Positions 1-9,519 of a stretch of 64,000 bases of DNA are shown here, piece after piece (the stretch's first letter is position 1; each line of letters opens with the position of its first letter). Made by a program: the position numbers and the translations under genes. The notes beneath the pieces were generated by a model that made no database searches, had not been told where the DNA came from, and saw only the letters and a list, made by a program, of their open reading frames with translations. The stretch is from Lasioglossum baleicum (Eukaryota > Arthropoda > Insecta > Hymenoptera > Halictidae), in the NCBI RefSeq assembly GCF_051020765.1, contig NC_134929.1:4552786-4616785 (forward strand). The letters are read 5' to 3'.

Positions 1-1370
1 GCTAAGCTCGAACTCGACTGGTCGAGTCGAGTCGAGACTCGATTGGTCGAGCCGAGTCGAGTACTCGCACGAAGCGAGCTACTCGCGCCGACGTCATCGG
101 CTCGCATCGGTGCGAGTTACTTGCATCGATGCGAGTACTCGACCGGCTCGATCAATCCAGTCGAGCTTAGCTCAGCTCGCACCGATCCACAGTGCGCCGG
201 AATGCCTGTTTCTTGGACAAAATTCAATAACTTTTGTTCTGTTTATGATAGAGACATGAAACAAAGTGGGTTTTTTTATTTATATTGAGAGCAATCACAA
301 TATGATATTATTATTAATATAGTATTTATTTAAACATTAAAAAACGATATTTATAAACAAAATTTTGTTTTATTGGTGGTTTTCAGTAGATATATGAATT
401 CGCAGTTCAGTTCTTCCGAAACTGAAACGTCGTTTTAAATTAAATTTTTTTCATAAATAGCAAATGATCGGAATTGTGGAAGAAATACTAAAAGTTGCAT
501 TATACAACTTCTTTATGTGGACCTATATTGAAAATTTAACAAATACGCTTTGTAGATCTGTTTTAATTGAACAACAAACGTCTACTATTTGATCTTCCTA
601 AAATTCGCGTACAGATTCGCTTGTAACTAATTTCCTACTGAATTTTTTAAATCTTTTTCTCAAAAACTGATTTATTTTGACATAGTATGAACATTGTTTT
701 AAATCGATATGAAGCAGTGACTTTTCCGATTTTTGTCAATGGTTCGGCGCACTGTGGCGAGCGTGCGATTCGTACGAAACGAACGGCATGCATGAAGGAA
801 TTGATCCGAAATAAATTCAAGCGTAATACGACATTGAAGTTCTCGCCGTGCCACGTTTAAATTATTATGTTGGATGTGTCTTATCATGATTATTAATGTA
901 TATTTTTTCAGATTTTACAGACTTTGCGAACAGGTTTTAAAAAATTGGAAATTACCAAAAATTCGGATAAATGCATATTTCCCGTTGAAGTTTGGGAAAT
1001 ATCAGGTATATAAAAATTCAATAATGAGATATTGTTGAAACAACCGTTTTTAATTTTTTTCAGAATTTTTTATATAGTGCATCGTACTTAAAAAAAATAA
1101 AAATAACCTTTTCCGATATTTCTTTACCTTTTGTAGGTGTATTATGTAATAGTGAACATTCTTGTATTCGGAAAAATAAAGTACAAACTCAAAAAATACA
1201 ATACTCTTAAAAAAATAATTTTAAAAATATTTTATTTACCTATATTTCAATATATGAACAATACTTCCAGCAGATACGATTAGTGCAGACGGCAAGGTCT
1301 CCCGCTGCGAATCGAATCTCCGGCCCTGGATCGAATCCCACACCGAATAATTTTCTTCTTTTTTAACGAT
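1..1370. mobile_element. Left arm of a large palindromic (hAT-like) element
   Basis: This arm is the reverse complement of about 13808-15244, so the two arms flank the Gypsy-1 insertion as a giant inverted repeat. It starts inside the window with a TCGAG/ACTCGC-rich simple-sequence zone (1-190) and continues as AT-rich noncoding sequence. The outer tip is missing here but is seen at the right end, where the reverse complement reads TAGGGCTGTTCGAGTACTCG, a hAT-like terminus. Positions 430-560 resemble the inner part of the MITE at 18858-19500. No coding region was found. Confidence 0.75.
1278..1347 (+). ncRNA. tRNA-like sequence (Pol III promoter boxes) in the left arm
   Basis: An A-box-like TAGTGCAGACGG (1281-1292) is followed 35 bases later by a B-box-like GGATCGAATCC (1328-1338) and by a T-rich run (1351-1364) that could terminate Pol III. 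The right arm carries the same unit on the minus strand (13831-13903). The spacing fits a tRNA or a tRNA-derived SINE head, but I could not fold a convincing acceptor stem, so a functional tRNA is unlikely. Confidence 0.35.
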
Positions 1371-3104
1371 TGTGACGTGGCAAGATTGCCTACGTCACTC
1401 GAACTTCCATAACGGAAGACCGGGCCACCCTTTGGTCAAGCATCGCGATAAGGGCCGCTGCGAGCGCTCTCCCTGGGCACGAGTGAGACCCAAAAAGGCG
1501 CATTCTAATGTTTTGAATGTCGCGCCAAATTGCGCGACTAAAGTTTACAGGACCATATCCGGGTCCCAGGCGGGATCCGGAAATTCTACTTTCATCGCGG
1601 AAGCAACGAGCCTCGAGGATGAGCACCTCGAGGCAGGCGAAAGGCAGAATCCCGAAAGGAAATAACGAGAGATCGTCAAGGCCCAGGACTGTCAACCTGG
1701 AGGCGCCGACGAGGGCATCCGCTGCTGAGACGATCAACTACTCTGCCCTGTCGTCGCCTCGTCCGGGAAGAAGCAGCAGAGCAACCGGATTGGCTGACGC
1801 CGATCGTCTCCTCGGGAAGCGGCCAATCGGAAGACAGCGCTGCCGGATATGCCGTGAGACGCCGGAAGCCGAACGCCGTCGTCTGGGATTCGTCAACGCG
1901 AAATTCCGCATTAGCGATAGGTCGAGACGTTGCGCGAAGGAAGTAGAATCGAAAAGTGGGGGACGCCCTGCTTCTGCGTACCCGAGCTGCCGCGTGAACG
2001 ATCACTGCGTCTTTGGAATCGTTAACGGACAGTTGTCGCTTTGAACGATTGCTTATAATTCTTGTATTTTGCGCCTGCTGAGACCAAGGGACCTAGAGAT
2101 TCGCTGCCGTTCAGCTATCGCTGAATTACCAGTGGTAAGCGCCGATCAGGCTTTCGATATTAATTATTCGTGAATTTCGTGTTGGCTCGGGTAGCGCGGC
2201 GAGGTTAGGTATTCGTGTCGCGAGAGTTAACGGCAAACGAGGCGGACGATATTTGGGTGACACTATTGGTGTCGAATCACGAATCCTTCGTATTGTGAAG
2301 GATATCGTTGTCGCGGTACGAATCCGGTCGGATAGCGGGGGGCCGCGTGGCCGCCTTATGGCGGTTGTACGACGCCGATCTAAACGCGAAGTCGCGGATT
2401 CGGGATACTATCGCCGCCGCCGTTAATTCTAATTAACCTGCGCTCGTTCCACGGTGTGAAGCCGTCGCGTGTTCGATTCGTGGTCGTAAATTCTGTTCGA
2501 TCGACGCAAGTCCGAGAGAAATCGCGAATTCCATCTGAGTTCGGTCGGAAATCGGCCTTCGAGGCCTTCCGCGTCGCGAAGTTCCTATCGCTGCCGAATT
2601 CTTCGCGAGTTTGTAAAGTACGGGAGAAACAGCGCGTGCGATTTCCATCAGTCGCGATAATACGCGCCGGCTACTTTGTATTCGCTGCCGAGTCGTCGGC
2701 AGCCCAGTCGAACCGTTTAATAAACATCTTGCTAGCCGAAACGTTGTTTATTCCTTGTGTGAAAACCTTCCCGTCGCGGGGAACGTCTCGTGTTCTCCCG
2801 ACGTAGAATCCTGCGCCCTCGCGAGAGCTATTCAGAATTCGTTTGCTACGTCACAGTCTCGAGAGTCCAACCGCGTTACGCTTTCGTGTTTAGATTACGA
2901 TTCTTTCGTGTGACACCTTCAGGTGTCTGGCGCCCGAAATTGCATCAAGTTGGATTTTCAAATAAAGAGACTGTGGGCGTATTTTGTCCCGAGAGGACCA
3001 CGCATCGCGCGGCCGAGCGTGGCCCGGCGTTTCGTCTGTAAATTCTCGGTGTCGCTATTCATCGTTCGACCATCCATACGAAAAGTTAAGAAAGCGACGT
3101 GACA
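1371..3104 (+). repeat. Gypsy-1 5' LTR
   Basis: The LTR begins TGTGACGTGG and ends ACGTGACA, so the tips form an imperfect inverted repeat. It is matched base for base by 11472-13205 apart from one substitution. Five GCTGCCG motifs occur (starts 1839, 1986, 2103, 2590, 2684), and one inverted copy at 2697. The ORFs it contains are repeated in both LTRs, show no domain and are not taken as genes. Confidence 0.95.
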
Positions 3105-3108
3105 AATT

Positions 3109-3126
3109 TGGCGCCCGAACAGGGAC
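3109..3126 (+). other. Primer binding site, tRNA-Lys type (Gypsy-1)
   Basis: TGGCGCCCGAACAGGGAC lies four bases after the 5' LTR and is complementary to the 3' end of a tRNA-Lys, as known from gypsy-like elements and lentiviruses. It would prime minus-strand DNA synthesis. Confidence 0.85.
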
Positions 3127-4929
3127 CTCTCACAGTAAATTTAACCTGTGTGAGGGATTTTGGGATACTTTTGTGTTAGGGATACGTCGAAGACGCGAGG
3201 CTCGCACAAGGAAAGTTTATTTCCTCAATCGCTGCCGTTCGAGCAGATTTCGGACGCGATCGGTACCGAGACGGCGAACACGCGTTGAAAAACTTGTTTA
3301 CGACAGCCACTAGCTATTACGAGCCAACGAGCATTGAATTGATTATTGTGTACTCTTGCCATTACTATTGTTTTGATTATTGTGTATTATTGCCATTTCG
3401 ATTGTTCTAATTATGGTATGCCACTGAACAATCTTTCCGACAACCGAGATTGAATGTCGTTCCGATCACTGAATTCGAAGAAAGATTGTTGATTTTGAAA
3501 AGTTATGATTCTATTATATTTCATACGAGCCATTCAAGGGTATTTCCAAAGACATTGATTGAATTGTCGTGCCGATCAGTGATCCCGAGGAAGTATTCTT
3601 ACTTTAATAAATTATTATTGAAAACATTTTCATTGCTGCCTTCAAACCTTACCGAATTATTATTGGAAAATTTTTTTTTCTTTCTGTGGTTCTCAACAGT
3701 TGATGGAATTGAATGGCTCTGGTAACATGTTGAACCGAGAACCCCCTAATATAACATTTTGAACAGTGGCTTATAATTTTTTTTAATTGTTGCACTTGTG
3801 ATATTTTTACTCTGGTTATTATTTATTACTCTTCGATATTTATGAATTGTTATTGCTTTTATGTTTTTCTGTTGTTCTTCTCTCTGTTCTATTTATTCTG
3901 TCTGTTTTATTCTCGTTGTTACTTCTATTTATTCTCTAATTTATTGCAATTTCTTGTTTTTGCCGTCCTTCTGTTAATTTAATTCTTCTAGTCCTTTTGT
4001 TTTGTAGTCTCAGTGTGTCGAGCTTAAATCTAATTGTACAAATTAGTCTTATTATTTGTTATTGTTTATTTACTTTGTTGATTTTGAATTGTACATAATT
4101 TTTTTTCTCGGATCGATTTTGAAATTTCTCCTTGCTACTCTCTGTTACTTCTTTTTCTAAGACTCGTCTTTTCCTTTTCTCTTCAATTTCGATGCTACAT
4201 TTTTAAGTTGTGCAACAATTGCTTGTCATAATTTTTTTTGCTGCCGAATACTAACTTTGATTTCATTACTGATTTCTGATCATTTAAATTGTGTTCGGTG
4301 ACTGCGGTACCAGCCCTGCGTTTACGCGTGGAGGGTGGTCCCAGGAACCATATTATTTATTGTTTTGTTGTCAATGGTGATGGAAGGTACCCTTTGAGTC
4401 CTGGTGCTGTCGTACCCTGTCGTGTTGTTGAAACTACCTCCCCAAATTATTCGCTGCCTTGAATTATCGAAGCCGGTTGCGAAAATATTATTCGCTGCCC
4501 GGGCTTATTGTCGCTAGTTACGAAAAAGTATTTGCTGCCCTGATTTATTGTTGTATTTTCGCGAAGAATAAGTCGCTGCCTTGACGAAGGAGTGATTTAG
4601 CATACCGAGAGTCGCTTAAGGGCGATACGGGAAATAGGGTAGGCAATAACGGTAAAAGTTCGAAAGATTTCGTTGTTATTGTTTTGCGAGGGTCAAAAAT
4701 TTATGACTGTACAAAAGCTGGGGACGGCTAAATTCCCAATAACGTTCCGCTGCCGGGAAAGCCAGGTCATTCGAGAGTCACCCGGCCGAGATAGGGGTTC
4801 CTTTGTTCGTTAGAGAGGTTTAGCGGGGCCATATGGTCGAGACACCCGGTCAGGGCCATAAGGGCTAACATAAACAGTTCGCGTTTACAATCTTAATAAC
4901 GAAAAGAACTGAGGCGTATTTGGGAAGCT
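3127..4929 (+). other. Long Gypsy-1 leader, T-rich, noncoding
   Basis: About 1.8 kb separates the primer site from gag. The stretch 3340-4300 is strongly T-rich, then a GC-richer part leads into gag. It holds GCTGCCG at 3231, 4240 and 4749, plus GCTGCC followed by T or C at 3635, 4453, 4494, 4534 and 4575. No convincing ORF was found; packaging or translation-control signals would be expected here. Confidence 0.7.
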
Positions 4930-6303
4930 ATGGATACTACGTTAAAACCAGACAGCGAAGATCAGTGGGACTACCATTCCCTTTTTGATGATGATACCGA
5001 GGAAAATGCCGTTAATTTGAATACGCCGGATTCGGAAGAAGAGGGGGCCGCGAGTGACCGATCACGTCCGCGTAACGTTAAACTCACGGTGCCCATGTTG
5101 AAGAACGGGAAACTCGCGCCACCCCCGCCTAATACAAAACGGAATTCTTCGCTGCCGGGAACCTCCAGGGGTTCTCAGGGTCCCCCTCAAACTCGGACAT
5201 ACCAGGAAATGTACTGTCGGGGCACACCGATTTCGGAAATAATTAGAAGGTGGCAAATAAAGTTCAAAGGAGCGCCCGGAGAGGACTCGGAAGCCTTTCT
5301 GGAGCGACTCTCAAGACGTCGCCGGTATGGCAACATACCGGACGAATACTTGCTTCGCTGCCTGTTAGAATGTTTTGAAGGCACCGCGGCCCACTGGTAC
5401 GAGGTGAGGGAGACCAAATTCCGAACTTGGAACGATTTTACCTCCGCGTTTCGAAAATTTTTCGGGGACCCGGAATACCCAGACACGCTGTTAAGAAATA
5501 TTAAAGACCGCGCACAGGGCGAAAACGAGCCATTAAGGGACTATATAATCAGCATGCGCGGAATGTTCGAGCGATTAGATCCACCGTGGCGAGAGGAGAA
5601 AATGATTAGGAGAACGTATTGGGGCGCGAAACCTATTTTGCGACAAGCCATAGCTATTAGCACGATAGAGTCATTCGATCATTTGGAGGAAGCTTTAATT
5701 GAGGCCGAGAAAGAATCCGACGTAGAAAAATTAAAAAGAAATCCGAAACCCTCCGAAATGGCACATCCGACATTTGCCTACGATCCGAATCGGTATAGTT
5801 CCCAGAAACCGCAAGGGAGAGGGAAAACCGGAGACGTCGAATTCTTGAATGCAATTGCGCCCACAAGTGAAGGGGAGGGGCAAGATACCCGCAATCTCGC
5901 ACCCCAAAATACTCACGCTGGGATAGCAAAACGGGACTTTTCAGCTTCGCGCGCGAATTATTCAGCTGCCGGGCGAAATAGGAACGATGCCTACCGCGTA
6001 GAAACGAGGGGAAGGTGGTCGCAACCCCCGCCTTCGCGCCAAACGACAACTCCAGCTACCGGAGACGGGCCAAAATCACCGTCACGCGACAAACAACGTG
6101 TGAGGGTGAAACCCGAAAGGGAATGTTGGAATTGTCGAAAAATAGGGCATAGATCACGAGATTGCCGGGAGGAACCCCGGGTGCACTGTTATCAATGCGG
6201 GGCCCCGGAAGTAACGGTAAAAACCTGCCGAAGATGTAATCGATATTCGGGAAATGGATGGAGGGGTCGCTCAACAAGGCCGGAGAGACCACCCCCGAAA
6301 TAG
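4930..6303 (+). CDS. gag: Gypsy-1 Gag polyprotein (capsid + nucleocapsid)
   Basis: The 457-residue product would form the virus-like particle and bind the element RNA. Residues 95-260 match the retrotransposon gag capsid pattern (an RWQIKFKG stretch, then a conserved CLLECFEGTAAHWY helix). The C-terminus has a canonical CCHC knuckle, C399-x2-C402-x4-H407-x4-C412. A second knuckle, C420-x2-C423 to C433, has valine where histidine is expected (V428). The first ATG of the open frame is at 4930 and precedes an acidic N-terminus. The last 64 bases overlap the pol frame, which is read in -1, and contain a slippery heptamer at 6249-6255. Two GCTGCCG motifs fall inside, in two different codon phases. 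Confidence 0.93.
   Translation: MDTTLKPDSEDQWDYHSLFDDDTEENAVNLNTPDSEEEGAASDRSRPRNVKLTVPMLKNGKLAPPPPNTKRNSSLPGTSRGSQGPPQTRTYQEMYCRGTPISEIIRRWQIKFKGAPGEDSEAFLERLSRRRRYGNIPDEYLLRCLLECFEGTAAHWYEVRETKFRTWNDFTSAFRKFFGDPEYPDTLLRNIKDRAQGENEPLRDYIISMRGMFERLDPPWREEKMIRRTYWGAKPILRQAIAISTIESFDHLEEALIEAEKESDVEKLKRNPKPSEMAHPTFAYDPNRYSSQKPQGRGKTGDVEFLNAIAPTSEGEGQDTRNLAPQNTHAGIAKRDFSASRANYSAAGRNRNDAYRVETRGRWSQPPPSRQTTTPATGDGPKSPSRDKQRVRVKPERECWNCRKIGHRSRDCREEPRVHCYQCGAPEVTVKTCRRCNRYSGNGWRGRSTRPERPPPK
6249..6255 (+). promoter_or_regulatory. Candidate -1 ribosomal frameshift site GGGAAAT
   Basis: In the gag frame the heptamer reads G GGA AAT, the X XXY YYZ arrangement used for -1 slippage. The pol frame has a stop at 6237-6239 and gag stops at 6301-6303, so any gag-pol slip must occur between 6240 and 6303, and the heptamer lies in that interval. 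No downstream pseudoknot was tested. Confidence 0.6.
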
Positions 6304-9300
6304 TATCGGCCCGCGTGAAAACAAACGAGGAAAGATCGAAACCGCCGTTACTAACCATTAAAGCTTCTATTGATTCGCTGCCGGTAGACGCCCTGATAGA
6401 CTCGGGTTCGTCTATTACGTTCATTAGTCGAGAAGTAATAGAACAGCTTAATAGCGCTGCCGTCAAGGTGGAAAACACGGAAAAACCGTGTTACTTTCTC
6501 CTCGCCACGGGGACAATTGATAAGGCTCAAGAAAAAGCTCAATTTCGCGTAAGAATAGGAACCAAGGAACAGAAAATCTCGGCCAGAGTGTTAGATAATC
6601 TCGTGACTCCTCTCTTATTAGGAACGGATGCGATTGCATTATTTGGAATAGTCGCGGAATTTCACAATGCCACTTGGTATTTTGCGTCTAATCCGGAGGA
6701 AAAATTCCCCTTCGACGACCCAAACCCAACCACCGTATGCTGCGGCTTACAGACTTTGGTAGCTACTGAAAAACAACAATTGGAAACCTTCCTCCAGACT
6801 GAGTTGCCAGAATTCGAGAAAATGAAAGGCTTGACCGATTTGATCAGCCACAAAATAGACGTGGGGGACCACCCGCCAATTAAACAGAGATATTATGCCG
6901 TCTCTCCTAAAGTTCAGGAGGCAATTTATAAGGAGGTGGATACCCTATTGGCAGACGGCATAATTGAACCATCTAATAGTGGCTGGTCAAGTCCCATAGT
7001 CATGATCAAGAAACCAAACGGAAAATACAGATTCTGCTTGGATTTTAGGAAAGTCAACGAAGTCTCGAGGAAGGATGCTTATCCGCTGCCGTTAATGACC
7101 CAGATCTTAGACAAACTGCGAACGGCAAGGTACATCTCAACCCTAGATTTGAGTCAAGCGTATTTTCAAATTCCACTCGAACAGAATAGTCGCGAAATCA
7201 CAGCTTTCACAGTGCCCGGGAAAGGTCTGTTTCAATTTCGTCGCATGCCGTACGGTCTCACGGGAGCACCAGCAACCTTCCAACGGTTGCTGGATCGATT
7301 AATAGGGCCAGAGATGGAGCCCCACGTATTCGCGTATTTAGATGACATAATAATAGTAACGAAAACTTTTGACGAACATTTGGAATGGTTAAAACTCGTG
7401 CTAGATCGTATAAAGGCTGCCGGCCTTATAATAAACCCGGACAAATGTGAATTCTGCCGCACCGAGGTCCGTTACTTAGGGTTCGTAGTAAGCAAGGAAG
7501 GGTTGAAAGTAGATTCGGAAAAGATCCAACCTATTCTGACATATCCAGTGCCGAAAAACATTAAACAAGTGCGGCGATTCTTGGGCATGGCCTCCTGGTA
7601 CAGGCGGTTTATTCCAGGATTCGCAACACTAGCAGAACCTTTAAACAACCTTTTGCGAAAGAATCGGGAATGGGTATGGAAGGACGGACAACAATCCGCC
7701 TTCGAAACCCTAAGGGATATGATCGCTGCCGCCCCAACTCTTTCTTGTCCGGATTTTTCGTTGCCGTTCACCTTGCAAACGGATGCAAGTACAGTCGGAT
7801 TAGGTGCAGTCTTGACTCAAGAAATCGAGGGAATCGAGAAAGTAATTGCCTTCGCAAGTAGATCACTTACGCTGCCGGAAAGGAAATACTCAGCTACAGA
7901 GCTGGAGTGCCTTGCAATAGTCTGGTCAGTAGAGAAATTTCGAGCTTATCTAGAGGGTTATAAATTTACGGTAATAACAGATCATAATAGCCTGCGCTGG
8001 TTGAGGAAATTACAGAACCCATCGGGTCGTTTAGCGAGATGGGCCTTGCAACTTTTAGAGTACGACTTTCAAGTCGTGTATCGGCAAGGTGCCCTAAATA
8101 GAGTGCCGGATGCACTATCACGTGCTTTCGAGGGTGTCGAAGGAGAATTAGAAGTCGCTGCCGTAATTAAACCAAAATGGTACGAAGGGAAATTCGCGGA
8201 AATAGAGAGCAACCCTGACAAATTTAGAGACTGGTGCATTAGAAGCGGGGAATTATATTATCGGAGGACAGACCCACTCATTGCGGAGACGTTGGGTCAA
8301 GATACCAATGAGTGGAAATTGGTGATCCCGGAGGAGCGCAGGACCGAGATTTTGCAAGAGGCCCATGACGGCCCACAAGCAGGACATTTGGGAATAGAGA
8401 AAACGTATCATAGAGTAGCGACTAGGTATTACTGGCCCGGCATGTATCGGACCACCGTGGAATATGTGAGACGCTGCACAACCTGTCAGCTAACGAAAGT
8501 GGAGCAAACACTCCCTTCCGGGCTGATGGGTCGGCGCCATATTAACATGCCGTGGTCAGTGGTCGCTGCCGATATAATGGGTCCTTTTCCGTCAAGCAAA
8601 TCCGGTCATGCGTACCTCCTGGTGATGCAAGATCTGTTTACAAAATGGATCGAGTGCGTCCCGCTTCGACGTGCGACAGGACCAAAAATTGCAGAAGCTC
8701 TAGAAAATTTGATATTTGCGCGATGGGGTACACCCGATGTACTCCTGACAGATAACGGCACTGAGTTTGCTAACAAATGCCTACATCAGCTCGCCGAAGA
8801 GTATGGCATTCATATTACGACAACCCCTCCGTACCATCCTCAGGCAAATCCGGTGGAAAGAATAAATCGCATCCTAAAAACAATGATAGTTGCGTTCTTA
8901 GAGAGGGATCATAGAGAGTGGGATAATAATCTATCGAAATTCAGATTCGCGTATAATACGGCTTATCATTCCGTATTGCAAACGTCCCCAGCCTTTTTAA
9001 ACTTCGGGCGAGATCCGCGACCATTTAGATGCGTGCGTGCGGACAACGAACCACCAGTAGAGATGTTAGTAGAACCGACCGATCATTGGAAGGGTAGGGT
9101 AGCTCAGCTACAAACCTTGCGAAATTGGGTGATAGAAAATTTAGAGAGTGCCTATAATAAACAGGCAAAATATTATAATTCGCGACATTTGGATAAAGAA
9201 TTTGAGGTAGGAGATAAAGTTGTAAAACGACAGCGAGCACTTTCGTCAGCAGCTCAACATTTTGCGGCAAAACTGGTCCCCAAGTTCAGTGGACCAGTAA

Positions 9301-9428
9301 TAATTACGAAAAAGATATCCCCAGTAGTATACTGCCTTGCTACCGAAGACGGCCGAGACTTGGGGAAAGTTCACATAAGTGACATAAAAGCGTACCTTCC
9401 ACCACACGCCACAAGCACACAAGACTAA
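6258..9428 (+). CDS. pol: Gypsy-1 Pol polyprotein: protease, RT, RNase H, integrase
   Basis: The 1056-residue frame is -1 relative to gag and is probably made as a Gag-Pol fusion rather than from its own ATG at 6258. An aspartic protease site DSG is at residues 48-50. Reverse transcriptase follows with YLDD at 360-363. RNase H follows with LQTDAS and an ITDHNSL motif. Integrase has an HHCC zinc module and catalytic D772, D832 and E867. The D-to-E gap is 34 residues, one fewer than the usual 35, because the loop reads HPQANPVER. No stop or frameshift interrupts it. Nine GCTGCCG motifs lie inside, in two codon phases. Confidence 0.95.
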   Translation: MEGSLNKAGETTPEIVSARVKTNEERSKPPLLTIKASIDSLPVDALIDSGSSITFISREVIEQLNSAAVKVENTEKPCYFLLATGTIDKAQEKAQFRVRIGTKEQKISARVLDNLVTPLLLGTDAIALFGIVAEFHNATWYFASNPEEKFPFDDPNPTTVCCGLQTLVATEKQQLETFLQTELPEFEKMKGLTDLISHKIDVGDHPPIKQRYYAVSPKVQEAIYKEVDTLLADGIIEPSNSGWSSPIVMIKKPNGKYRFCLDFRKVNEVSRKDAYPLPLMTQILDKLRTARYISTLDLSQAYFQIPLEQNSREITAFTVPGKGLFQFRRMPYGLTGAPATFQRLLDRLIGPEMEPHVFAYLDDIIIVTKTFDEHLEWLKLVLDRIKAAGLIINPDKCEFCRTEVRYLGFVVSKEGLKVDSEKIQPILTYPVPKNIKQVRRFLGMASWYRRFIPGFATLAEPLNNLLRKNREWVWKDGQQSAFETLRDMIAAAPTLSCPDFSLPFTLQTDASTVGLGAVLTQEIEGIEKVIAFASRSLTLPERKYSATELECLAIVWSVEKFRAYLEGYKFTVITDHNSLRWLRKLQNPSGRLARWALQLLEYDFQVVYRQGALNRVPDALSRAFEGVEGELEVAAVIKPKWYEGKFAEIESNPDKFRDWCIRSGELYYRRTDPLIAETLGQDTNEWKLVIPEERRTEILQEAHDGPQAGHLGIEKTYHRVATRYYWPGMYRTTVEYVRRCTTCQLTKVEQTLPSGLMGRRHINMPWSVVAADIMGPFPSSKSGHAYLLVMQDLFTKWIECVPLRRATGPKIAEALENLIFARWGTPDVLLTDNGTEFANKCLHQLAEEYGIHITTTPPYHPQANPVERINRILKTMIVAFLERDHREWDNNLSKFRFAYNTAYHSVLQTSPAFLNFGRDPRPFRCVRADNEPPVEMLVEPTDHWKGRVAQLQTLRNWVIENLESAYNKQAKYYNSRHLDKEFEVGDKVVKRQRALSSAAQHFAAKLVPKFSGPVIITKKISPVVYCLATEDGRDLGKVHISDIKAYLPPHATSTQD

Positions 9429-9519
9429 TGTGCTCAAGTTTTCCCCTACAGAGTTAAAATCGCATTCGCTGCCGTAACGAGGAGCGGCAAAGTCAAGTTG
9501 CTGCCGAAGGAGAACGAAA

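Noticed and set aside
1372..3041. Several ORFs inside the Gypsy-1 LTR, repeated at 11473-13142
   Set aside because: They occur in both strands and frames of the LTR, match no domain and are explained by its GC content.
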